Shown here: piece by piece, positions 35,816 to 46,050 of the stretch
Numbering within the stretch: position 1 is the stretch's first letter
Layout: each line of letters opens with the position of its first letter
NCBI RefSeq assembly: GCF_032854445.1
Contig: NC_088305.1
Location: forward strand, 14,805,717-14,869,716
Reading direction: 5' to 3'
Origin: Liolophura sinensis
Lineage: Eukaryota; Mollusca; Polyplacophora; Chitonida; Chitonidae
Length of the DNA: 64,000 nucleotides
The notes under the pieces: generated by a model
Databases searched by the model: none
What the model saw: only the letters and a program-made list of their open reading frames with translations
What the model was told of the DNA's origin: nothing
Made by a program: the position numbers and the translations under genes

Positions 35816-37109
35816 TGATGTGGTAGATTACATACACAACCTTTTTCTTTACTAGCTCAAACTAAGCGTCAATGACTGAAGGCCCTGCCTTCTCCCGTTA
35901 ACATTATTTTTTCCATAAAACACACTCCAGCATTACCTATGTTGGCGATAATCAAGTCACGTCTTCAAAAAAAAGCAAGATTTTATTACTGCTGAGAAAC
36001 ATTTTTTGACATACAGAGGCTTGTGTGATAAAAATTCTTTGTTGAGTATCCGCAATCAGCTTTGGTCGGCAGGCAATTCACCCTAGTGCAATCGTCTATT
36101 AAGCAAGAAACACAACTTGCCCGTCTAACAAACAATATGGTGTACAGTATCGAGACGATATGCACTAGATCTACACAAAATGATGTAAAACTATGACCTA
36201 CATGCACAGATCTGCAGGTACATTCTGTTAGGCTACCGGTATACGTTCTTGTTTGTCCACACACAGATCTCCACATCTCAATTACGGCCATACATTTACA
36301 GCTATATGGTCTTGTTTGCAAGTAGAACATAATTGCGTAATCTCACGTAACTATAGGAACCGTAAAATATCCTTCAAGGAAAATTCATGTAAACCGTGAC
36401 TTTAATTAAGGCACGCCGTGATAATTATTAACAATGTATCCAGCAAAATAATTTTGCTCATCACTTTAGGCAATTTTTTTGTCAAATAATAGCATGGACT
36501 AAGCAAAAAAAAGTGACCGGCTTGCGAAAACAAACTGCAACAAATGCACATTTAAAATCCCACCCCATGATCAACAACAAAAATACCGCCATTTCCAACA
36601 ACAATGCCGTCCCATAAATTTTTTGCAGATATGAAGATAGATTTATAATCATAGGTCCACACATTTTTCACCTTCTCAGAAACTTATTCTTTCCCGACAA
36701 TTGCTGATATACATTTATCTAAAAAGACATATACTGTAATTTGTGTTTATGCTGTGAATCCCTTTCTCCTGTTAAGGCTGAACACGAGAGGAAAGATTAA
36801 GTTAATATAAAATATATAGCTTCAGCTTTAATCCTATTGAATTATTTGATAATATGTTTAAAACGAACCCATGCATGGGCCTAAACACCGCTCCTGACAA
36901 TATGCACAATTCTGTTTGGTCCTGCAGTACAATAGGTGTACACTAAACATGAATTTAAGCACAACACTCGGTATCCTAAGTTTAAAGACATGGAATATGA
37001 GGTAAAATTACGTCACGCGGTTAAAATTAAAACCGCCAGTGTATTTAATGAGAATATGATGCACTTAAAGTATGGCCGACACAATATGAGCGAAATGCAC
37101 AGGTATCAT
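35816..37109. other. Non-coding stretch, no gene recognised
   Basis: A minus-strand frame at 35986-36330 is cysteine-rich (pairs such as CKC and CTC) but has no convincing splice boundaries or known cysteine spacing. A hydrophobic 60-codon frame lies at 36482-36664. I call neither a gene. Confidence 0.35.
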
Positions 37110-37290
37110 TTTTGTGTCGTGGGCGGAAACCGGGCAGAGCCCAGAGCCCCAGGGAAATCCTCGGCCACCAACAGGTTGCTGGAAGACCTTCAAACGTACG
37201 GCCGTACAGGAAGCCAGCATGAGCTGGACTTGAATTCAAAGCGATCGCATTGGTGAGAGGCTCTTGGATCATTGCGCCGCGCTGGCGTTG
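37110..37290 (-). mobile_element. SINE fragment lacking its tail
   Basis: Minus-strand copy of the common SINE core and head: GGCCGTACGTTTGAAGGTC, CCAGCTCATGCTGGCTTCC, and a B-box-like GAATTCAAGTCC. The A-box end is degraded and the tail is missing. A 106-codon plus-strand open frame overlapping it is repeat-derived. Confidence 0.85.
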
Positions 37291-38541
37291 CTAATTCGAA
37301 AAGAACGAAAAAATCTTTGTTACTGCCAATTTATTTCCTTTTCGATATTCCATTTAAAATTATGTATTTAATTTCGCATTTCGTGATGAAAATTACATTG
37401 CCTTCTGTGCGTAACGTCTTCTATGATGGGTTTATTTGTCTCTTGTGTGGCAACAAACCGGTGGCAAATCATACCACATTTATCACACAAATGAACAACA
37501 TCTTCGAATTGGGTCATCTGAAAACAGGCGACAAAACACCCTCTCTTAACTTTTCAGTCTAATTCCCCTAGATTGCACACAATACAAACCTGAATGACTA
37601 GCAAATCTTAATCAAGTTGTTTAACGGAAGTTTAACCGCTGTGCATGTACCAACTGATAGGGACCTTTCAAAAAGCTGTCTTACAAGACAGACAATTTCA
37701 TTGGCTTATTTCTCTGGTGCATGTTCGGAGACAGGAAGCATGGAAGTCATCTGCTGGTCGCTGTGTCTTCCGTGTTAAGATCCCTCTGCCCAGATTGCCA
37801 CGTTGTTGTTAAATTGATATCGACCCCAACCCAAAGGCCCAGGCCTTACATATACGAGGGGTGGGTTTTCTCAGCTAGACTCGATTCCTGCTTCCTATAG
37901 CCTGGACAGTTTGATCTGATGTCAGGATTGTTCCTCCATGAGATCGTGATTTTGAATCCGGTTATTTGGCTCCTTATAAAAGCAGCATATATATTAAAAT
38001 CAAACCGAAACCACATCTATTCCTGAAAAGATCAATTCGAGACCGCGCACATCCTGGCACTTCACTCGCCTGCGGCAAGGAAAAGCACACACTGGAAGAA
38101 GAACGACGATGAGAGATATTCTGCGAACTATGCCTGATAATAGCCAGACGATATAACAATCTGCACAGCATATGTAAATTATGAACAAAACTTAGTTTGG
38201 ACTCTTTGTATTAGCATTCACGCTGGTTAAACAACATTTTCACCGCCGTCTCTGCGCCAGTGAAGCATAGCAGTCGGGCAAAAAAACGGCAAATGTCCGG
38301 ATGTTCGCAGACTCCAATAAAAAAGATGCCGAAGGTAACATCAGTGTGTTTGTTTTCACAACGAGGCTTCCACTAGAGGGACTTGGGAGTCACACAACAT
38401 CCGTACAGGAAGTAGAGGTATAACAAGCCTTTTCACATAAATATTCGGGGTCATGCTTACGGCAGCCGTTATTATATGCACCTTTTGTACTGTTTGTGAT
38501 ATATAACTGTTACACTCACATTCACTCTGAGTTTTCACATT
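37291..38541. other. Non-coding stretch, no gene recognised
   Basis: Unique sequence. On the minus strand near 38075-38110 two pyrimidine-rich acceptor-like sites (CGTTCTTCTTCCAG and TTTTCCTTGCCGCAG) precede short open frames. No frame is protein-like enough to call. Confidence 0.35.
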
Positions 38542-38826
38542 AATTTGGTAGATTTTTTTTTTTGATTGGTGTTTTACGCCGTACTCAAGAATATTTCACT
38601 TATATGACGACGGCCAGCATTATGGTGGGTGGAAACCGGGCAGAACACGGGGGAAACCCACGACCATCCGCAGGTAGCTGACAGGCCTTCCCACATACGG
38701 CCGGAGAGAAAGCCAGCATGAGCTGGACTTGAACTCACTGCGACCGCATTGATGAGAAACTCCTGGGTCATTACGCTGCGCTAGCGCGCTAACCAACTGA
38801 GCCACGGAGGCCCCAATTTGGTAGAT
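38542..38826 (-). mobile_element. Full-length SINE with perfect 12-bp target site duplication
   Basis: AATTTGGTAGAT occurs at 38542-38553 and 38815-38826. The element between them is complete on the minus strand: GGCCTCCGTGG, A box TGGCTCAGTTGG (38793-38804), B-box-like GAGTTCAAGTCC (38725-38736), core, GAAATATTCTTGAGTACGG, GTAAAACACCAATC, then an A-run tail. The intact duplication and boxes make this the youngest-looking SINE here. Confidence 0.95.
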
Positions 38827-38984
38827 ATATGCCACAGAACTGAATCAAGCTTTTATCAGGATTGGTAACAAGAGTTTAGGTGAACACAATATACGTCCCA
38901 GCGAAGGCATTTGTTTGAAATGTATAAAAGAATACCAGCAGCATTTTGGTGAGTATAGCCCGTGGGAGGAATCTTCATGGGCGT

Positions 38985-40240
38985 TGATGATAGGTATGTT
39001 GTTACCATGACAACCGTGCAAGTGGACAAATGTGTTTACCATAAATAAAAACATTACAGCTGGAATTGTAGCAGAGACACGAAATCACTTCTATTTATAT
39101 AGTATATATAAGGAAAACGGCTACCCGGGGTTTTTTTTTGTTGCCATGACAACCGTGAAAATGAACAAATGTAAGTCGTGACAGCCATTATCTGTGTATC
39201 TATGTATTCATCAAAAAATAAAACTCTACGTGGAAAATAGTTGGACTTATAGCCCGAACTCGAAATGATATCCAACTATATTGTATACATAGGGAAACAC
39301 AAAATGATATCCAACTATATTGTATACATAGGGAAACTAGCGATCTGGTAACCATGACAACCATCTGTGTATGTATGTGTACGTATCCACAAAAAATTAA
39401 AACTCTGCGTGGAAAACAGTTTGAGTTATATCATATATATTTCTATAGTATACATAGGGAAAATGGCAATCAGGTAGCCATGACAACCGCGCAAATGGAC
39501 AAATGTGAGTCGCCACACATCGTCATCTGTTTATGCATGCATCCACTAAAACAGTTGGACTTATAGTCCGGACACGAAATGATATCTATCTATATTGTAT
39601 ATATAGGGAAACTAACGATCTGGTATCCATGATAACCACGGAAATGAACAAACGTTAGTCGTGACACATCGGCATCTGTGTATTTACGTATGTATGTATC
39701 CAGCAAATTATAAAACTCTACACAGAAAACAGTTGGAGTTATAGCCCGGACGTGAAAGAATATCTATTTATATAGTATATATAAGGAATGTGGATATCTC
39801 GTTACCGTGACAACAGCGAAAATGGACAAATGTGAGCCACTACAAATCGTCATATGTGTATCTATGTGTTCACCAAAAAAGTCTGTGGAAAACTGTTGGA
39901 GATATATATCTCGGGCACGAAATCATATCTATACATAAGGAAATGGAAATATGGTAGCCATGACAACCACGGAAACAGACATATATAAGTTATGACACAT
40001 CGTTATCTGTGTACGTATGTATTCAACAAAAATTAAAACTGTACATAAAGAACAGTAATATAGTATATAAGGAAAATGACTGTTTGCCATGAGAACCGTG
40101 AAAATGGACAAATGTGAGTCGCGACACATCGTTATCTGTGTATCTATGTATACACCAAAAATTAAAACTCCATGTTGAAAACTGTTGGAGTTATAGCCCT
40201 GACACGCATACCGATGGACAAGACGGACAGACGCACAAAA
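38985..40240. repeat. Diverged tandem array, about eight units of about 125-180 bp
   Basis: Each unit contains, in order: ACCATGACAACC, AAATGGACAAATGTGAGTCG, ACACATCGTCATCTGTGTAT, a run like CAAAAATTAAAACT, GTTGGAGTTATAGCC, ACACGAAATGATATCTAT and ATATAGTATATA, then AGGGAAA. Units begin near 38985, 39121, 39340, 39465, 39613, 39793, 39945 and 40081. Unit lengths differ because of deletions. A 38-bp segment (GATATCCAACTATATTGTAT and flanks) is itself doubled at 39264-39340. Confidence 0.85.
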
Positions 40241-41503
40241 TCGCTATAACATAATACACTCCGCCTATTATAAAAATATAGCACAAGCTGACCTTTGATA
40301 CAAATTTGTACTTTGTAAGAGATACATTGTTCAACGTAAAACAGGCGGTAGTAATGTTACATACTCCGGGTAAATATAACACCTCAAATTCCTGTAGAAC
40401 ATTTAAGAAACAATACAATCTGACCCCTAAACTGAAGATTGAAATGTTTATCGCCGTTTGGGCTCTACCTAAAACTTAATGAAATCACACCCTCTCGTTT
40501 TTGCTGAGTTAGAAAGAAGAAAATACAGCAGTCAAAGGACGGTAAATAGAGGACTGAAATCTGTAATTGATCGTTAAAAAAACAAAACGCAAATTCTACT
40601 TCGCAGCAACGGCCTATTTTTTGCGCATTAATTGGATCCGGTCTTTCCATATATATCGCAAACAAGCTTATGCCTTTAAGGCCTAGGAAGTTTCTTCTGA
40701 CTGTGTGCAAGTGTTAGGCAGTTCAGTACACTTCTGTGGCCGATACGTCACGCTGTCTGTCTAATGTATTCATACACACGTCGCATTACGGCTCCAATGA
40801 CGCTACTTTATTGGATGTCACACAGTGGGCAAACGCCAATGTTTGCGTGGGATTCCAATGTTTATATGGTCAACGACAGCGAAATCAATCGCTTAAGGCG
40901 CCTTAATCAAAAACCTGAGGCCGGAGTCACAGAAGACGAGCGAAGTCTACATTTCAACATTTCCGTTTCTTTCTTCAGATTCCGGTTTTATTGATTTCCG
41001 GATGTGGTCAGGTTTCAACCAATGGAAATCGCGTAAATTATTTACTGCGTGTCATTGTTCTGTGTAATCCTGTTCCATGTTTCTTTATTCCGTTTGATTT
41101 ACTTCTGTCCTGAAATTAATTAACCTACTGGAAATTATCCAGGAAATGTTGAAAAAAAAAACACTTCTGTAAACAGAGCATTTAGAATTCTCAGCTGTCC
41201 TGTTACTCCCTTTTCATTCTGAACCCAACTGAAGTGGAGTTGAACAAATAGGTTAGCAGTTGTTCTCTGATCAATAGCTTGTCCCATCATGCACTTTACA
41301 TACATATAGGTTTACATACACTATGTTCCTGATGTAAAACGATGTATATACTGTATATGATTTGTCTCTGGCGGGATTACGAGTAAATCAATCATCTTCT
41401 GGAGAAACTATGAAACAAATCGCAAACAACTGAATTGAATTAACTTGTTAGTCGTAGAACAATCAATCATAAATCCATCAATTGGTTTGCTATATTGGTC
41501 CAC

Positions 41504-41505
<2 letters not shown>
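40241..41505. other. Non-coding stretch, no gene recognised
   Basis: A plus-strand acceptor-like site ending CGTTTCTTTCTTCAG at about 40979 precedes a 43-codon open frame. Otherwise it is unique AT-rich sequence. Confidence 0.4.

Positions 41506-41576
<71 letters not shown>
41506..41576. repeat. (TA)n microsatellite, about 35 repeats
   Basis: An uninterrupted AT/TA dinucleotide run of 71 bp. It is expected to be length-polymorphic and error-prone in assemblies. Confidence 0.99.
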
Positions 41577-41578
<2 letters not shown>

Positions 41579-42344
41579 TGTGTCTTAGGTGTGACTCGAT
41601 CAAGGATTGATCCTGGGTCTACCGCTCCCGATTTCTACCAAGACGATGTCCATTCGAGCTATACAGAAGAAAATGTACTGCCCTATCAATTTGAATCAAT
41701 TGTGGTCCATGTCAAAGCCCCGATTTATGGCACAGACATGTTCTGAATTTTCAGACAATGAATTTGATGCCTGTTACCGCAACTTACAACCGTACTAACA
41801 GTACTTAGTGATCAGCTAGCTTTGCCCTGCATGGCAATTCGCGCTGTTATACTAAATTTGACACTTGTTTTATAATTTTACCTGAAGGCCACCTTACAGT
41901 AAATATCATGTTTGTCACGAAGGATTCTGTTTTCACATGCTATTCTGGGCATATCGCATAGCCTATATCCATATACAAACGAATCAAAATGAAGTAATAA
42001 ACATGAACTGTCATCAGGCTGGCATTCCTTGTAAGACAGCTGAGCAGACGGGTAATCTTACGAGTGAGACTGTTATGGATAAGCGATTTATCCAGAGCTC
42101 AATTCAGGGTTTGGTCACGCTTTAGACTATACTCTTGGGACAGTCACGGAATTTCCTGCATTAAGCTTAAGGCAACGATCTGACAGGTGTTGGTAAATTG
42201 TGATTTGCGGAGGATTCATGTATGACTTCTTCAGAATGGCGTTTCATTTAGGCAGCACCATAAATGTGTCGACGATTGAAAGTGGCTTTCTTTGAAGAAA
42301 TGCTATCCTCATGAACGTCATACGTTGGAATGTTCGTCAACAAC
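41577..42344. other. Non-coding stretch, no gene recognised
   Basis: Unique sequence with short chance frames only. Confidence 0.45.
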
Positions 42345-42447
42345 ATGTCAAAGGTCTGTGGTTTTTCCCAGATCCCATCCCCTCCATAACACTGATCGCC
42401 ATCGTATTAGTTAAACGGCAATCAAATAAAAATACACAAATAGAAGA
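42345..42447 (+). mobile_element. Highly degenerate SINE 3' fragment
   Basis: The order CCCATCCCCTCCATAACACT, GATCGCCATCGTATTAGTTA, then CAATCAAATAAAAATA follows the core-to-tail order of the common SINE in plus orientation. Many substitutions have accumulated and the GAAATATTCTTG block is lost. Confidence 0.5.
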
Positions 42448-43940
42448 AAAACCTTGAATTAAAATGGTGGAATGTGAGGACTGTAAATAAAAACATTGTC
42501 AATTCATTTAATTTGAACACACGAATCTAAATCCATCTAAATACAGAAAATATTAAATTTGACTTTGTTCAAACTGAATAAAATTATATCTACTAAATGT
42601 GTGTAGAATGTGCAGAACATTGCACTCCAGTGGCCCTGGCCCGAAGGCAAATCAAACCTGCGTGGAGGAAAACACAACTGCAGTTAGTTAACCAAGATGA
42701 AAGAGGTGAATGGGGCCACATTGTACATTCGTCGCAGGCACAGAAAAAAACATATTTATTTCCAAGAATTACTTGAAAATGTTTGTGGTTTCCATCGATG
42801 CAGATGTGTGGATTAAATATGCTGACCTGTATGGGTTACCCGAATCATTGGAGCCTTTAAGCATCTGCAATATCTACTATTGTGTAACGTTTGCCATGTA
42901 ACGTTTGCCAGACTAACAGTTAACATCACTCTGTAATATCAGTTTGTAGGTCACAAATTCACAAATTCATAAAAAAAATTCGTGTAAAGCCATAGAAAAA
43001 ATAAAGCTATCATTTCATTAGCGTCTATTGCATATCATCCCCTGGGCCTGGACAATCAAATTCTTCGCAATATTCAAATTATGGAACATATGACACGAAT
43101 CCTATTCCTAAAATTTACTATGTGGGAAAACATGACAGCAGTGTAATGGTCAAGGTCACAGCCCTGGTGGTAGGGTTGGTCCTATTTAGTGTACTGGATG
43201 ACGGACTGTCACTCGCCTTGATACAACTTATCTTATTTGATGATTTGTTCGTTGAAGACTGTAATACAGTGTATTATCCGGACACAAGATCACGCGATAA
43301 CAACGCTGAAAATTTTAACATACATGACTGGCGTGTGGAACTTCCGGTAGACCTATTTGCAGCGGTCTATTCGTTCATTACTCTTCTTGACTGACAGGTT
43401 ACAATTGTCTCTAGCGAACCGGGAAGCGTACTGTCTTCTAGTGCCTCTTAGCAAGTAGTGACTAGACTTATTATCTACTCTATTCCCCATCAACTAAGAT
43501 ATGGAAAAGACAGACAAATACCACAGGAATTACAAATACACTGGACATCTTGAAAAGTGGAAAAAACATTTCCAATATAAACGTCATGTCCGACATTCCA
43601 AAACACTTTTAACAAGACATGTCCAAGACACTTTTTTAGAATGTAGACGCCATAACAAACATTATCTCACATTCGGCTTTACCCGGCAGCGGTGGGAAGA
43701 CAGACCATTTATTTACACCGCACCCAACACCAAAACCCATACCCTACGTTGATTAAAGCAAGGAGAGGGACAGGAATCAAAAGTCAAACAGTCATTAGAT
43801 GATAAATGCTGTATCATGCATTAAGTAGTTTAATCGTGACCACGTGATGACGTGGGCATCTTTCGCAGATGTGTGAAGAAATGACTATTTTCGACGATTA
43901 CCCCACAAATATTTGACTATATAGATGTACCTACATATAA
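42448..43940. other. Non-coding stretch, no gene recognised
   Basis: A 90-codon plus-strand frame at 43122-43394 has an N-terminal hydrophobic stretch (ALVVGLVLFSVL) and sits in a slightly GC-richer patch. There is no splice or promoter support and no family is recognised. Confidence 0.35.
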
Positions 43941-44031
43941 GAATAAAAGAAGAAAACCTTCTCAAATTTCTACAAACTCAATTTGCAATACAATGATATA
44001 CAAATCTGAGAAGGTTTCCTCCTTTTTTCTG
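43941..44031. other. Long near-perfect hairpin
   Basis: AAACCTTCTCAAATTT (43954-43969) faces AAATCTGAGAAGGTTT (44002-44017) with one mismatch. Pairing continues outward through purine-rich and pyrimidine-rich flanks (GAATAAAAGAAGAA against TCCTCCTTTTTTC), giving about 28 paired positions with a loop of about 32 nt. It could be a tiny inverted-repeat element or a small-RNA precursor. The sequence alone does not decide. Confidence 0.6.
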
Positions 44032-44651
44032 ATACATTTTCTCCACACAAGAACATTCAACCCATACATACATCTAATACCCCTTTTGTATAATCAAAAC
44101 GATGCAATACAGTGATATTTATGGCAATACATTTAGAGTAAATCATTAGCAAGTTATAGGCTTTAACAATTGTATATTGAACGTAGAAAAAATGCTTAAG
44201 TTGGTAATATTACTGAAATGTCGATCTCCATATGGCAGATAGACTAATTAGTTTTGCTTCATAGTTAGTCCCCTTTATGCATGGGCTCTATATATCTATA
44301 AACAAATAGTGTGTCAATAAACATTTTAAAAATTGTTTTAGCTGATAAATGTCGAGTAACACATCACTTGAGAAACAGTACGTATGTATCACACATATAC
44401 GACATACATTTATATATCTATATGTGCGACCTTAGTAACGCAAGTTTATTGCTTCCGGTATAGGTAGCACAACATAAGGCGACAGAAAAAGGATTACTTT
44501 GCTTTGTCCATAACATAGATGTTATTGACACAGGACAGCTATGTAATTCCTGAAAGCTGAAACCGTGAAAGAGTCTTGCATTATGAAATACTGAAATGAA
44601 ATAATTTTTGAAACCTATCGATTTGTAGAAATACCGGTATATTAACTTTAC
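44032..44651. other. Non-coding stretch, no gene recognised
   Basis: AT-rich unique sequence, nothing identifiable. Confidence 0.5.
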
Positions 44652-44683
44652 CTGGTTGTCTGGCGGTACATCAACAGATACTT
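44652..44683 (-). CDS. Possible 32-nt microexon
   Basis: On the minus strand TTTTTGTCCATTTATTAG precedes 32 nt ending at CAACCAG|GTAAAG. Joined in phase to the exon at 44731-44919, it would add EVSVDVPPDNQ and end in phase 0. The intron between them would be only 47 nt, which is very short. It may instead be chance sequence in a longer intron. Confidence 0.2.
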
Positions 44684-44730
44684 CTAATAAATGGACAAAA
44701 AAAAAAAAGACGAAAGTAAAGTGAACTTAC

Positions 44731-44919
44731 CTCTTAAATATTCCGTTTGGGCACTATTGCTGCGCGAAACTTTGCTTCCATGCAGTGAATAGTTCATTAT
44801 TCCAGCATCATTATCACATAATTCCATTATAATTATCACATTAACATTGTAAGCGCGTACAGAATCCGGGAATCCAGAGCCTGTTTCTGCGGAGTTAGTG
44901 TCCAGTCTGTGTCTACTGT
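44731..44919 (-). CDS. Candidate 189-nt internal exon, unrecognised protein
   Basis: On the minus strand an acceptor with a pyrimidine tract (TTTGTTTTTTTCTTTTGTAG) and a consensus donor (AGAG|GTAAGT) bound exactly 189 nt. The phase-1 frame is open throughout, 63 codons, including TNSAETGSGFPDSVRAYNVN and SLHGSKVSRSNSAQTEYLR. It is a symmetric phase 1-1 exon, common in extracellular modular proteins. There is no recognisable domain. The middle (VNVIIIMELC) is mildly hydrophobic. A phase-0 reading also runs 28 codons before a stop. A GC-richer, CpG-containing segment upstream (45200-45680) could hold the promoter and 5' exon of the same minus-strand gene. Confidence 0.35.
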
Positions 44920-45997
44920 CTACAAAAGAAAAAAACAAAGGAAGTGTCTAAGTTGCTAAGATGGTAGAAGACGATTTCCCTGCAATTGTGAACTTTTAAC
45001 GTTTAGTTAATCCACTCAGCGCAGAAATCCAGAATCGGCTTAATATTGGACAAAAATGTTGTTTTAGTTGAAGCAGAGGAAAACGTGACGAAATAACGGC
45101 ACTTTCATAATTGCAATCAATCCTTTGAAAAAAGTCAAAGTTCGTTATCTGCGCGAAGGTTTGGATATCACAGGTCCGTGAAGGCAACTGCCGTGGTAAC
45201 GACCAGCACGAGATCTCCGAATCGTGTCAGACCCACGAATGACTGCTTAGTAGAACCCATTTGTTCCCAGTACTCGTATTAGACGATGTAATCCGTAAGT
45301 CCATTTAGAAGTCATAAAGAGACTCCAGTCTGACTTCAGTCGCATTCATCGCTTTGCACTGTTGGAATCCTCTGGACGGCCATAGACTACTGTGTCTCTA
45401 TGAGCTTTTGAATCGCTAAAAGCCAAGAAGCGCCACGGCAACTCTCTACTCTCGCGTTATAACGCCAGCCAGTTAATCGGTGCGCAAAGGTGTGCACAGA
45501 AACAATCTGCTACCGTTCCCATCACTGACTTGTACCCGGTCCTCGAAGACGAGCGCTGTGGCGAGCGGCTGACGCTATCGGACTGGCGATTGCAGGGAAT
45601 CCTCCCGACGGAAAGCGGTAAGCCGCGGCACTAGGGAAACACCAAGATGGACTATCGCAGCCGGCTCAGACATCGGACACAAGGGTTAAAGACTTAAGGG
45701 AAGCCTAGTAAATGCCAGCTATTATCTTTAAATAAACGGCTCTGTCAACAGACCAGCCGATCTCTTACTCTGATGCGATGTCAGCTCGTTTTCAGGTATT
45801 ACAGTCTGATAATGACTGCAAGGCGTCACAAATAGTGCACAAGATTAAAGTGCACGGTTAAAACCTACAGAGGCTGCCAATTTCATTGTAGAGTTTACTA
45901 AAGAATTCAAATAATGAGTTCCCATCTTGAACCGCTTATGATGAATTACCACTATATAGAAGTCAATTTTTCAAAACACATCTAACCACCTTCTCTC
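44920..45997. other. GC- and CpG-richer segment, possible promoter region
   Basis: 45340-45680 is visibly richer in CpG and GC than the window average (for example GACGAGCGCTGTGGCGAGCG). It lies directly upstream of the minus-strand exon candidate at 44731-44919, so a promoter or 5' UTR is plausible. No TATA box or clear 5' exon boundary is seen, and short frames in it are not protein-like. Confidence 0.3.
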
Positions 45998-46050
45998 CGT
46001 GATGTGGTTAAACACCAATCAATCGATCAATCAATAAATCATTCAGTCAA
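45998..46050 (+). mobile_element. SINE-type 3' tail remnant
   Basis: CCGTGATGTGGTTAAACACC followed by AATCAATCGATCAATCAATA matches the terminal GTAAAACACCAATCAAATAA module of the SINEs here, with an expanded ATCA-type tail. The rest of the element is not recognisable. Confidence 0.45.

Noticed and set aside
36482-36664. 60-codon hydrophobic frame resembling a signal peptide or membrane segment
   Set aside because: AT-rich sequence gives such frames often, and there is no promoter, donor or conserved pattern.
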